From assembly GCA_964539975.1 (NCBI GenBank), contig CAZIKK010000001.1, positions 124,001-188,000 of the forward strand: a DNA stretch of 64,000 nt, read 5' to 3'. The position numbers and the translations under genes are program-made. Below the pieces are notes generated by a model. That model did not search any database. It had not been told where the DNA came from and saw only the letters and a list, made by a program, of their open reading frames with translations. This stretch comes from 38-11 sp964539975 (lineage in GTDB: Bacteria > Bacillota > Clostridia > Tissierellales > Dethiosulfatibacteraceae). Shown piece after piece: positions 7,161-14,668 of this stretch. Each line of letters opens with the position of its first letter. Within the stretch, counting starts at the first letter, position 1.

Positions 7161-9825
7161 ACCATGAGTCTCCTACGCTGATGTCAACAACCAAAGGAAC
7201 CTTCAAATTGGCAGCTTTTTCCATTTCAGTTTTTAAAATATCTTTTACAAGAGATGCTTCCTCTTTGCTTGCTTCCACAATTAATTCATCATGGACTTGT
7301 AAAATCAGTCTGGATTTCAGGTTTTTTTCTTTCAGTTTTTGGTTCACATTTATCATAGCTTTTTTGATAATGTCAGCAGCAGTTCCTTGTACAGGCGTGT
7401 TTAATGCCAATCTTTCACCAAATGAACGAATGTTGAAATTTCTTGATGTTAACTCAGGCAAATAGCGCCTCCTTCCAAAGATTGTCTCTACATAGCCATC
7501 TTTTTTTCCTTTCGAAATAATCTTTCCCATGTAGTGGCTAACCCCTTTGAAAAACTCTAAATAATTCTCAATATAAGCTTTTGATTCTTTTCGAGGTATA
7601 TCCAAATCTCTACTTAAACCGTAGTCGCTAATCCCATAAACAATTCCAAAATTCACCGCTTTTGCTCTGCTTCTCATCAAGGAGGTAACGCTGTCTTCCT
7701 CAACATGGAAAACTTGAGCAGCTGTCTTGGTATGAATGTCTTCATTATTAGCAAAAGCATCAATTAGATTCTCATCATCTGATAAATGAGCCAAAACCCT
7801 CAATTCTATCTGCGAATAATCCGCATCTACCAAAACATATCCCTCTTCTGGAATAAATACTTTTCTTAATTCCTTTCCTTCTTCTGTTTTGACTGGAATA
7901 TTTTGTAGGTTTGGATCTGTTGAGCTAATTCTTCCTGTCGATGTAATCGTTTGTTTGAAACTGGAATGGACACGGTGTGTCTTATTGTTTACAAGTCCTT
8001 TCAATCCCTCCACATAAGTAGAGTTCAACTTAGATAACTGCCTGTACTCAATGATCTTTTGGATAATGGGGTGGTGTTGCTTCAACTTCTCTAATACTTC
8101 CACATCCGTGGAGTAGCCTGTTTTTGTCTTCTTTATAACGGGAAGATTCATTTTTTCAAACAATATTTTGCCTAACTGTTTCGGTGAATTGAGATTGAAA
8201 GTTTCTCCTGCCATCTCATAGACAATCCTTTCCAGAATATCTATTTGATGAATGAACTTCTCTCCTATTAGATTCAAAGTTGTCTCATCAATCTTAAATC
8301 CAACGAATTCCATGTCCGCCATGATATAGATAAGTGGAATTTCAACTTCTTTCAAAAGAGACTCCATGTCTGTCTCCATGAGCTCTCTTTCAATAGGATC
8401 TCGTGTGAGCCATATAACTTTCAAATAATCTTTCACGATTTTTTGTCTTGTTTCTTTTGTTAGATCTTCAATTGTCATCTTGTTTCTTCCACTACCAAGA
8501 TGGTCTTTTATGTTTTTCATTTCTTCGTTAATATACTCAAAAGCTAAACGATCTATGTCATAGGAATTCTCAGAAGGTTCCAATAAGTATTTCGCAACCA
8601 TCGTATCAAATTCGATCCCATTTAATTCTATTCCAAATCGTTTCATGATTAGAAGCTCATCTTTGATATCGTGTCCATCTATTTTAATCGATTTATCTGT
8701 CAAAATAGGTTGAATATCAGATAAGGCATTCTCAATATTCTCTTCCGTGTAGAAAATTTCGCCAGCCTCAAAAACAAGACCACAAGCCATTACTTCTCCA
8801 AAAAGTGCTCGTTCCCCTTGGTACAGTAGTTTTATTCCAAATCTGCCATTTTGTTTTGCTTTCTTAATAATCTCATCGGCATCCCATTGTTTTACCTTCC
8901 AGCTCGTGAGTTGCTGATCTTTAGGTTTGACTTCAGTGTTAAACATAGAGAGCTGTCTGGATTCTTTTTCAAACCTGTTCATGAATTGCCTAAACTCATA
9001 CTCAGTGTATAACGCCACCAATTCTTCCCTATTTGCTTCCTTTAAGGCAAATTCTTCCCAATCGATTTCAAGTGGCAAATCCGTTATTATGCGCGATAGT
9101 TCACGACTCATATACGCTTGATTCTTTTCACTTACTAGTTTGTCTTTCAATTTTCCTTTTATTAAGTCTACATTTTCGTAAATCCCGTCTAAAGATCCAA
9201 ATTCCTTAATCAGTTTTAAACCAGTCTTCTCGCCGACACCTTTGACTCCTGGGATATTGTCGGATGCATCTCCCATCAACGCTTTAAGATCCACAAATTG
9301 CTCGGCATTAATGCCAAAATTTTCCATCAGTTTTGAGCTGTCATAGGGCTCCACATTTGTTACCCCTTTTTTTGTCAGCAACACTTTTGTTCTTTCTGTC
9401 ACCAATTGAAGATAATCTTTGTCACTGGTAACCAAATAGCTCTCCATTCCATTGTCCTCAGAAAACTTCGCAAGAGTTCCAGAGATATCATCTGCCTCGT
9501 ATCCTTCAAATTCGATATGTTTGATCTGATGTGCGTCGAGAATTTCTCTGATCAATGAAAATTGCATCACTAGTTCATCTGGTGCTTTTGCTCGACCCGC
9601 CTTATATTCTTTGTACTGCTCATGTCGAAACGTTGGTTTTTTGGGATCAAATGCAACGCACATATAGTCTGGTTGGTATTCATCCAGTAGTTTGTACATC
9701 ATCGACAAAAAACCATATAGCGCATTGGTATAGATGCCTTTCTTATTTTTCAGTGGTGGCAATGCATAAAATGCACGAAACAATATGCTGTTTCCGTCTA
9801 AAATTAGTATCTTTTTGTTGTTCAT
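7147..9825 (-). CDS. polA: DNA polymerase I
   Basis: An 892-residue family A DNA polymerase for Okazaki fragment processing and repair. The N-terminal 5'-3' nuclease is intact (ILDGNSILFRAFYALP; EADD; GDASDNIPGVKGVGEKT). The polymerase domain carries motif A DADYSQIELRVLAH, motif B RAKAVNFGIVYG and motif C LQVHDELIVE. The middle 3'-5' exonuclease domain keeps the fold segment FDTMVAKYLL but the first catalytic motif, normally FDTET, reads FGIKL, and no YAAED-type motif III is visible, so proofreading is probably absent, as in Bacillus. The ATG follows GGAG by six bases. It is translated with the overlapping coaE. Confidence 0.96.
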   Translation of the reverse strand: MNNKKILILDGNSILFRAFYALPPLKNKKGIYTNALYGFLSMMYKLLDEYQPDYMCVAFDPKKPTFRHEQYKEYKAGRAKAPDELVMQFSLIREILDAHQIKHIEFEGYEADDISGTLAKFSEDNGMESYLVTSDKDYLQLVTERTKVLLTKKGVTNVEPYDSSKLMENFGINAEQFVDLKALMGDASDNIPGVKGVGEKTGLKLIKEFGSLDGIYENVDLIKGKLKDKLVSEKNQAYMSRELSRIITDLPLEIDWEEFALKEANREELVALYTEYEFRQFMNRFEKESRQLSMFNTEVKPKDQQLTSWKVKQWDADEIIKKAKQNGRFGIKLLYQGERALFGEVMACGLVFEAGEIFYTEENIENALSDIQPILTDKSIKIDGHDIKDELLIMKRFGIELNGIEFDTMVAKYLLEPSENSYDIDRLAFEYINEEMKNIKDHLGSGRNKMTIEDLTKETRQKIVKDYLKVIWLTRDPIERELMETDMESLLKEVEIPLIYIMADMEFVGFKIDETTLNLIGEKFIHQIDILERIVYEMAGETFNLNSPKQLGKILFEKMNLPVIKKTKTGYSTDVEVLEKLKQHHPIIQKIIEYRQLSKLNSTYVEGLKGLVNNKTHRVHSSFKQTITSTGRISSTDPNLQNIPVKTEEGKELRKVFIPEEGYVLVDADYSQIELRVLAHLSDDENLIDAFANNEDIHTKTAAQVFHVEEDSVTSLMRSRAKAVNFGIVYGISDYGLSRDLDIPRKESKAYIENYLEFFKGVSHYMGKIISKGKKDGYVETIFGRRRYLPELTSRNFNIRSFGERLALNTPVQGTAADIIKKAMINVNQKLKEKNLKSRLILQVHDELIVEASKEEASLVKDILKTEMEKAANLKVPLVVDISVGDSWYETK

Positions 9826-9882
9826 TATAGGCTCCTACTCAAGTTATTATGGACTATTCTAACATATTGGATAAAAATAATA

Positions 9883-9915
9883 AACAACAGACACCTTTAC
9901 ATGATATCTGTTGTT
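9883..9915 (-). terminator. Intrinsic terminator of the ECF sigma/anti-sigma operon
   Basis: A nine-base perfect inverted repeat (AACAACAGA/TCTGTTGTT, arms 9883-9891 and 9907-9915). On the minus strand it follows the anti-sigma gene by 16 bases and leads into TTTATTATTTTTA. Confidence 0.75.
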
Positions 9916-9931
9916 CAATTCTTAATGTGTT

Positions 9932-11167
9932 TTAATCTCTTTTTCTCTTTTTAATTCTTTTGATAGTCATAGCGATGATTATCAAAATGATCGTTCCTAG
10001 AATGATTATGGGAACCGCTGCAAATATGAAGACTATAACATTCTCTACAATCAATATTAATTGGTTGATTGACTGTGTGAATCCTTCTCTTGCTCGTTGC
10101 CATAAATTGCTGTCAACTGGTCGTATGGTATCTTTCCCCTGAACTTCTCTAAGTTCTATTGTGATTGTAGCCATATTTGAGCGATAGTCAATATCTTGAA
10201 GTTCAAGTGTCATGGCATCAATTTGGCTTCGTACTCTAGCTAACTCATTCTCTATTTGCATAATCTCCGTAATATTCTCAGCTCTTTCAAAAAGTTGTCT
10301 TAACCTCTCTTCTTGAATAAGAAGATTGTCTACTCTACTTTCTGTGTCATAATAATACTTGGTCATGTCTGATTCACCAGAACGCTTGTTTAACACGTCT
10401 CCACTTTGTGATACCTCTTCAAACATTTCATAGAATCGTTCTTGTGGAACAAGTATTTTTAAATATCCGCTTTTCAAATTGACACGTTTGTTTGCTTGAT
10501 GATCAAAATAGCTATATTGATTTGTATAGGTCTCGGACACCTCCACAAAACCACCTATCTCAGACGTTCTCATGATAATACTATCCATTGTCTCATCATA
10601 TGCTTCCGTCTCTATCGAAATGTGTCCTGTTTTGATTATTTTGGATTCTTGTAGCGCTCTTTCTTCACTACCGTAGCTCTCTTCGTCCATTATCTTCATC
10701 CCATCCGTTCCCGCGATACCGAATGACGGATCGGTTGACGTAGGTGGAGACTCTGGTCTTGCTTCAGGTGCAGAAAAATCACCTTCCATTGCCATCTCGT
10801 TCATATCACTGGATGATTGTGTTATGTCCTCAAACAAACCCATACTCATCCTATCCACTGCAAGCGGCACCATCAATACAATGATCAAAGCTGCCGCAAC
10901 TAAACTCAGTGATCTCCATTTCTTCACTGTCTTTTTGCGCTTTTGTCCAGCCACTTTGAGTTTTTGATGAAGGGTTTCACAATATCCTTCTGGCAGTTCT
11001 TCATATTCTATCTCGTTGAGTTTTCCCACGATACCTCGGATGGCATTCAACTCTTCTGAACACTCATCACATTCTTTGATATGTTCCTCAAATGCCATTT
11101 TTTCCTCTTCATTGAGCTGATTGTCTAAATAAAGGGAAATTTTCTGTCTACATGCCTTGCAGTTCAT
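9932..11167 (-). CDS. Anti-sigma factor with zinc-finger (HC2) and DUF4349 sensor domain
   Basis: A 411-residue membrane protein, probably the anti-sigma factor of the adjacent ECF sigma. Residues 3-36 form a ZAS-type zinc finger with H29-x3-C33-x2-C36 plus Cys3 and Cys6. A membrane helix follows at about 86-104. The rest is a DUF4349-like extracytoplasmic domain with a predicted coiled coil (IENELARVRSQIDAM) ending in a second membrane helix near 372-398 and a basic tail. The ATG at 11165-11167 has GGAAGGTGA close upstream; a longer frame begins inside sigma's end. It lies 17 bases after the sigma gene. What the DUF4349 region senses is unknown. Confidence 0.82.
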   Translation of the reverse strand: MNCKACRQKISLYLDNQLNEEEKMAFEEHIKECDECSEELNAIRGIVGKLNEIEYEELPEGYCETLHQKLKVAGQKRKKTVKKWRSLSLVAAALIIVLMVPLAVDRMSMGLFEDITQSSSDMNEMAMEGDFSAPEARPESPPTSTDPSFGIAGTDGMKIMDEESYGSEERALQESKIIKTGHISIETEAYDETMDSIIMRTSEIGGFVEVSETYTNQYSYFDHQANKRVNLKSGYLKILVPQERFYEMFEEVSQSGDVLNKRSGESDMTKYYYDTESRVDNLLIQEERLRQLFERAENITEIMQIENELARVRSQIDAMTLELQDIDYRSNMATITIELREVQGKDTIRPVDSNLWQRAREGFTQSINQLILIVENVIVFIFAAVPIIILGTIILIIIAMTIKRIKKRKRD

Positions 11168-11184
11168 TTCATCACCTTCCAATA

Positions 11185-11763
11185 TCAATTGTATTGCATC
11201 ATCTTCGATGTCATTATTTCTTTTAATCTTTGTCGCCCTCTGCTGATCCTTGATTTTACCGTCCCCAAATTACAGGATAATACTTCCGCTATTTCTTCGT
11301 AGCTCAAACCTTCTATATCCCGTAAAAGGATGATTGTCTTGAACCCTTCTTCCAACTGATCAATCGCTTCCAAAACCATTTCTTGAGTCAGTTTTTTATC
11401 CAATATTTCATCGGGTTTCAAGCCTTCGTCTTCTAGTTCCATGTGGAAAGTATCATATCCGGATTGAATGGGTTGATCAATGGAAATCACAGGCTCTTTA
11501 TTTTTGCGAGTCAAATCCAGACAAGTATTAACGACTATCCGGTACAACCAAGTTTTGAAAGTAGAATCCATATTGAATTGTTCAATGCTCCTGTATACTT
11601 TAATCAATGCTTCTTGCGAAGCATCTTCAGCATCTTCCTTATTTTTGAGCATCTTAAGTGCAATATTATAGGCAATCCTCTTGTAATCCGTTATGAGCTC
11701 TTCAAAAGCTGCCAGATCACCTTTTTGACTCCGTTTGATCAGCAAAACCTCATTATCATTCAA
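11185..11763 (-). CDS. ECF-family RNA polymerase sigma factor
   Basis: A 192-residue extracytoplasmic-function sigma factor with region 2 (DYKRIAYNIALKMLKNKEDAEDASQEALIKVYR; FKTWLYRIVVNTCLD) and a C-terminal region 4 helix-turn-helix (GLSYEEIAEVLSCNLGTVKSRISRGR). It resembles the SigW/RpoE group. The zinc-finger anti-sigma gene follows in the same operon, and an ECF-like promoter (GGAACC-N15-CGTCTA) lies just upstream, which suggests autoregulation. The signal is unknown; envelope stress is the usual role of such pairs. Confidence 0.92.
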   Translation of the reverse strand: MNDNEVLLIKRSQKGDLAAFEELITDYKRIAYNIALKMLKNKEDAEDASQEALIKVYRSIEQFNMDSTFKTWLYRIVVNTCLDLTRKNKEPVISIDQPIQSGYDTFHMELEDEGLKPDEILDKKLTQEMVLEAIDQLEEGFKTIILLRDIEGLSYEEIAEVLSCNLGTVKSRISRGRQRLKEIMTSKMMQYN

Positions 11764-11786
11764 TTAATCCACCCCGTTTGTAAATA

Positions 11787-11813
11787 TAGACGTATACATT
11801 TTGAAATGGTTCC
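11787..11813 (-). promoter_or_regulatory. ECF-type promoter, probable autoregulatory site of the sigma operon
   Basis: Minus strand GGAACC at 11808-11813 and CGTCTA at 11787-11792 are separated by 15 bases. This matches the general ECF pattern (AAC-containing -35 and CGTC -10). The -10 ends 23 bases before the sigma ATG. A TATAAT at 11814-11819 lacks a -35 at proper distance. Confidence 0.65.
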
Positions 11814-11886
11814 ATTATATGCTTCAAAAAAGATATTGGTGTATGATTTTTTCATTTTTAAACCTTAAAAAGCGTTTTAATCACTC

Positions 11887-11921
11887 AAAAAACCTTTGAA
11901 TCTCATGTCCAAAGGTTTTTT
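11887..11921 (-). terminator. Intrinsic terminator after the DUF134 gene
   Basis: A 12-base perfect inverted repeat (AAAAAACCTTTG/CAAAGGTTTTTT) with an 11-base loop, three bases after the DUF134 stop codon; the T-run makes it symmetrical on both strands. Confidence 0.88.
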
Positions 11922-11924
11922 GCC

Positions 11925-12272
11925 TTAAGATCTTGTCCTTTGCCCTTTGCGACAACCAAAGCAGTCGTCCATCGCGTGATCGCATATGAAGTAATCTCCC
12001 CCTTCAATTTTTAAGTTTTTCCCATTCACAATACAATCTGCTACCTTTTGCTTCGCTTCTTCATATATTCTTTGGATTGTCGATCTAGCAACTCCCATAC
12101 GTTCAGCACAAGATTCTTGATTCATTCCCTCCAAGTCTAACAACCTGATTACTTCAAATTGATCCACTGACATGAGAATGGTCGTTTTGGACTTCTCATC
12201 AAGCCCCATTGGGCCAAATCCTTTTATCTTCGGCATCTCGCATACTCTACGACGTTTTCTTGGTCTTGGCAT
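11925..12272 (-). CDS. UPF0251/DUF134 family helix-turn-helix protein
   Basis: A 115-residue member of the DUF134 (UPF0251) family, recognised by MPRPRKRRRVCEMPKIKGFGPMG at the N terminus and by the sigma-4-like helix-turn-helix GMNQESCAERMGVARSTIQRIYEEA (about 49-73). The C terminus is Cys-rich (CDHAMDDCFGC), suggesting metal binding. The family is thought to be DNA-binding but its targets are not established. It stands alone between its own promoter and a terminator. Overlapping inverted repeats at its promoter suggest autoregulation. The ATG follows GAGGTGA by five bases. Confidence 0.85.
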   Translation of the reverse strand: MPRPRKRRRVCEMPKIKGFGPMGLDEKSKTTILMSVDQFEVIRLLDLEGMNQESCAERMGVARSTIQRIYEEAKQKVADCIVNGKNLKIEGGDYFICDHAMDDCFGCRKGQRTRS

Positions 12273-12291
12273 ATCTTCACCTCTTCCCTAT

Positions 12292-12319
12292 ATTATATCA
12301 AATATAAGCTAGGTATCAA
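12292..12319 (-). promoter_or_regulatory. Sigma-A promoter for the DUF134 gene
   Basis: TTGATA (12314-12319) and TATAAT (12292-12297) on the minus strand are 16 bases apart. The -35 lies inside a palindrome. Confidence 0.72.
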
Positions 12320-12336
12320 CCTAGGAATTATTCCTA
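12309..12336. promoter_or_regulatory. Overlapping inverted repeats at the DUF134 promoter (candidate operator)
   Basis: CTAGGT-ATCA-ACCTAG (12309-12324) is a perfect 6-4-6 inverted repeat that covers the -35 hexamer. TAGGAA-TTA-TTCCTA (12322-12336) is a second repeat sharing three bases. The position suits a repressor site. The rest of the 12337-12512 gap is very AT-rich with no gene seen. Confidence 0.45.
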
Positions 12337-12512
12337 ATTTTTTTCTTAAGTAGCAAAACATCAGTTATTGGAATGTTTTGTTGTTTTATAGTTTTGCCAC
12401 AAAATGTTTCGTTATAGTGAATAATTTGTTGTATTGTAATTTTATGAATGTCTTTTCTCTTGAATTTTTAATCATAAATGAATTTTGTCGATAATTTATT
12501 AACGTTTTCCTA

Positions 12513-12541
12513 TTGATTTTTGTTTTTATCTCGTGTAGAAT
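12513..12541 (+). promoter_or_regulatory. Sigma-A promoter for the FMN-binding lipoprotein gene
   Basis: TTGATT (12513-12518) and TAGAAT (12536-12541) are 17 bases apart. AAAAGGAG at 12557-12564 is the ribosome site for the ATG at 12573. Confidence 0.65.
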
Positions 12542-12572
12542 ATGGATGAATCTTATAAAAGGAGAATAATTT

Positions 12573-13442
12573 ATGAAAAAAATAATTGCAGTAAGTTTGA
12601 TAGTCATCATGGTTATGGTTGTTTTGGCTGGGTGCCAAACAGGTTCATCAGTTCAATCCCCTCAAGAAGAAGCTTCCGATTCAAATAAGTACAATGATGG
12701 CGTTTATGTTGCTATACAGGATGCCTACTCCAGATCTGGTTGGAAATACCATGTTGCCATAACAGTGGAAAATGGTGAAATAATTGACGCTGTTTGGAAC
12801 GCACTAAATCGAGTGCCTGCAGATGACAAATGGACTCAATCTGTTAATGGGACTTACGGAATGGTCGCCTTCTCAGAGGCTCAATCTGAATGGCATGAAC
12901 AAGCACAAAAAACCATTGATTATTTGATAGAGATGCAAACGCCTAACCCAGGAGATGGTTTTTATCTTGAGGATAACAGCAAAACAGACGCAATAGCAGG
13001 TGTCACCATTTCTGTTTCAGACTTTTTTGTCCTCGCAGATATGGCTTTAAGCTCTGAACCTATTTCATCAGGTCCTTTCACCGACGGCACTCCCTTCGTT
13101 TCTTTAGACCCTGATGATAAGGGTTGGCAATACATGGCACAATTCGTTGTTGTTAATGGAACAATTATAGATGCCAACTATAATGCCCAATCTATAAATG
13201 ATGTTGATGACGCAGGTAAACCTGTAGACAAGAAAGGATTAGGCTATGACTATGGTATGAAGGAAATTGCTGGCTCAACCCTCGAATGGTTCGAGCACGC
13301 TGCATTGATCGAATCCTATATTGTTGAAAATCAAAACTTTGACATAAACTATTTGAATGAAAGAGGCAATACCGACACCATAGCCGGCGTCACCATCGCT
13401 GTCAATCAGATTGATTCTCTATTCAGTAAAGCATTCGACTAA
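12573..13442 (+). CDS. Surface lipoprotein with two FMN-binding domains (PplA-like)
   Basis: A 289-residue lipoprotein: signal peptide with lipobox LAGC (lipidated Cys21), then two FMN-binding domains of the RnfG/NqrC C-terminal type. Each ends in a similar acceptor-like motif, TDAIAGVTIS (Thr145) and TDTIAGVTIA (Thr274), resembling the Dxx[ST]GA[TS] sequence to which ApbE enzymes attach FMN through a phosphoester bond. Domain 1 spans about 40-160, domain 2 about 168-289, suggesting an internal duplication (YDYGM/TYGMV, EWFEHA/EWHEQA pairs). Listeria PplA has the same architecture and serves extracellular electron transfer; that role here is inference. The ApbE gene follows immediately, although a terminator and new promoter lie between. 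Confidence 0.82.
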   Translation: MKKIIAVSLIVIMVMVVLAGCQTGSSVQSPQEEASDSNKYNDGVYVAIQDAYSRSGWKYHVAITVENGEIIDAVWNALNRVPADDKWTQSVNGTYGMVAFSEAQSEWHEQAQKTIDYLIEMQTPNPGDGFYLEDNSKTDAIAGVTISVSDFFVLADMALSSEPISSGPFTDGTPFVSLDPDDKGWQYMAQFVVVNGTIIDANYNAQSINDVDDAGKPVDKKGLGYDYGMKEIAGSTLEWFEHAALIESYIVENQNFDINYLNERGNTDTIAGVTIAVNQIDSLFSKAFD

Positions 13443-13455
13443 ATCATTCGACCTC

Positions 13456-13480
13456 AACCGGAGCTAGTCTCCGGTTTTTT
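13456..13480 (+). terminator. Intrinsic terminator after the FMN-binding lipoprotein
   Basis: AACCGGAG-CTAGT-CTCCGGTT (arms 13456-13463, 13469-13476) followed by TTTT. Confidence 0.9.
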
Positions 13481-13482
13481 AT

Positions 13483-13510
13483 TTGAAAAAAATGACAATT
13501 GCTGTATAAT
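13483..13510 (+). promoter_or_regulatory. Sigma-A promoter for apbE
   Basis: TTGAAA (13483-13488) and perfect TATAAT (13505-13510), 16 bases apart, directly after the preceding terminator, so apbE can be expressed separately from its presumed substrate. Confidence 0.7.
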
Positions 13511-13542
13511 GAAGTTGACAAAAATAAGCGAGGGATACAACT

Positions 13543-14589
13543 ATGAAAAAAATAAGATGGCTATTATTTCTTAGCCTTTGCTCTTTGTTATTTGTTGCAA
13601 TCGGTTGTAACAATGATCTTGGAGCTGATCCGTCCACTCTTACCGTATCAAAACAGTTTTTTAAACTTAACACCTTTAATACCATTACGCTCTACGGAAC
13701 AGATGACTCGAGTTTAATTGATCAAGGAATAAGAGAAGTCGAAAGGTTAGAAAACATGCTTAGCGTTCACATCCCCACCAGTGAATTGGCAGAAATTAAA
13801 AACAATGCCGGCGTACAACCTATTCCCGTGTCTAAAGAGACTTTTGAAGTAGTGCAACGCTCTATTCATTTCGCAAAACTTTCGGATGGCTTGTTTGATA
13901 TTAGCATCGGTCCAATCGTTAGTCTTTGGGGCTTTGACACCACTGAAGGAAGTGTTCCGTCTCAACATGAACTTGACACGGTATTACCATTGGTAAACTA
14001 CCAGCACATTTCAATGAATGAGACTGACCAGACAATCTTCTTGGAAAAAGAAGGGATGAGTCTGGATTTAGGCGCCATTGCCAAGGGATATATTGCTGAC
14101 AAAGCGGCAGAAAAACTTGTCTCTTTAGGGGTAGATCGAGCTATTCTTAATTTTGGTGGAAATGTGGTGGTGATAGGAGAAAAATTTGATGGTTCCGCCT
14201 TTAATGTGGGTATTAGGAACCCCGATGAGACAATTGGTGGCATTATCGGAGTTCTTCAATCAAAGAATTCTTCTGTTGTTACTTCAGGAGATTATGAAAG
14301 ATTTATTGAAAAAGATGGCAATAGATACCATCACATCATCGATCCTCGGACTGGTTTTCCAACAGATAATGATTTGACCGCCGTTGCCATTGTAGCCGAC
14401 AATTCATTTGATGCCGACGCTATCTCCACTGCAGTGCTCATTATGGGGTTAAGTGATGGTATTGCATTTGTCGAAAGTTTGCCGAAGACAGAAGCCCTCT
14501 TTATATCAAAAGACCATACCATATACGTTACAGAAGCTATTAAACCCCTTTTTATACTCGATTCTAATCTCTATACAATGGGAGAATGA
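13543..14589 (+). CDS. apbE: FAD:protein FMN transferase (ApbE), lipoprotein
   Basis: A 348-residue ApbE-family flavin transferase, which cleaves FAD and links FMN covalently to Thr/Ser of target proteins. The signal peptide ends with lipobox VAIGC (Cys22), so it is anchored outside the cell membrane. Family motifs: SIGPIVSLWGF (121-131), LGAIAKGYIAD (176-186), ILNFGGNV (201-208), HHIIDPRTGFP (263-273) and the Mg-binding DADAISTAVL (290-299). All expected residues appear present. Its neighbour is a lipoprotein with two FMN acceptor motifs, the obvious substrate, comparable to FmnB and PplA in Listeria. No Rnf, NADH dehydrogenase or quinone genes accompany it in the window. Confidence 0.93.
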   Translation: MKKIRWLLFLSLCSLLFVAIGCNNDLGADPSTLTVSKQFFKLNTFNTITLYGTDDSSLIDQGIREVERLENMLSVHIPTSELAEIKNNAGVQPIPVSKETFEVVQRSIHFAKLSDGLFDISIGPIVSLWGFDTTEGSVPSQHELDTVLPLVNYQHISMNETDQTIFLEKEGMSLDLGAIAKGYIADKAAEKLVSLGVDRAILNFGGNVVVIGEKFDGSAFNVGIRNPDETIGGIIGVLQSKNSSVVTSGDYERFIEKDGNRYHHIIDPRTGFPTDNDLTAVAIVADNSFDADAISTAVLIMGLSDGIAFVESLPKTEALFISKDHTIYVTEAIKPLFILDSNLYTMGE

Positions 14590-14601
14590 TTAAAAACAAT
14601 C

Positions 14602-14654
14602 AAGCACCACCCAAATGCAAGATTTTCAAACATTTGGATGGTGCTTTCTCTTTT
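14602..14654. terminator. Bidirectional terminator between apbE and tex
   Basis: A 16-base inverted repeat with one mismatch (arms 14602-14617, 14631-14646), T-rich on both sides, placed between convergent genes. Confidence 0.85.
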
Positions 14655-14668
14655 ACAGAATTTTTAAC

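Noticed and set aside
11443..11868. 141-codon open frame antisense to the sigma gene
   Set aside because: Overlaps the sigma gene and its promoter; no family resemblance.
12355..12379. Inverted repeat AAAACAT...ATGTTTT in the DUF134-lipoprotein gap
   Set aside because: AT-rich and weak; could arise by chance in this region.
12386..12610. 74-codon minus-strand frame over the lipoprotein promoter
   Set aside because: Very AT-rich, covers a promoter and a gene start, no ribosome site.
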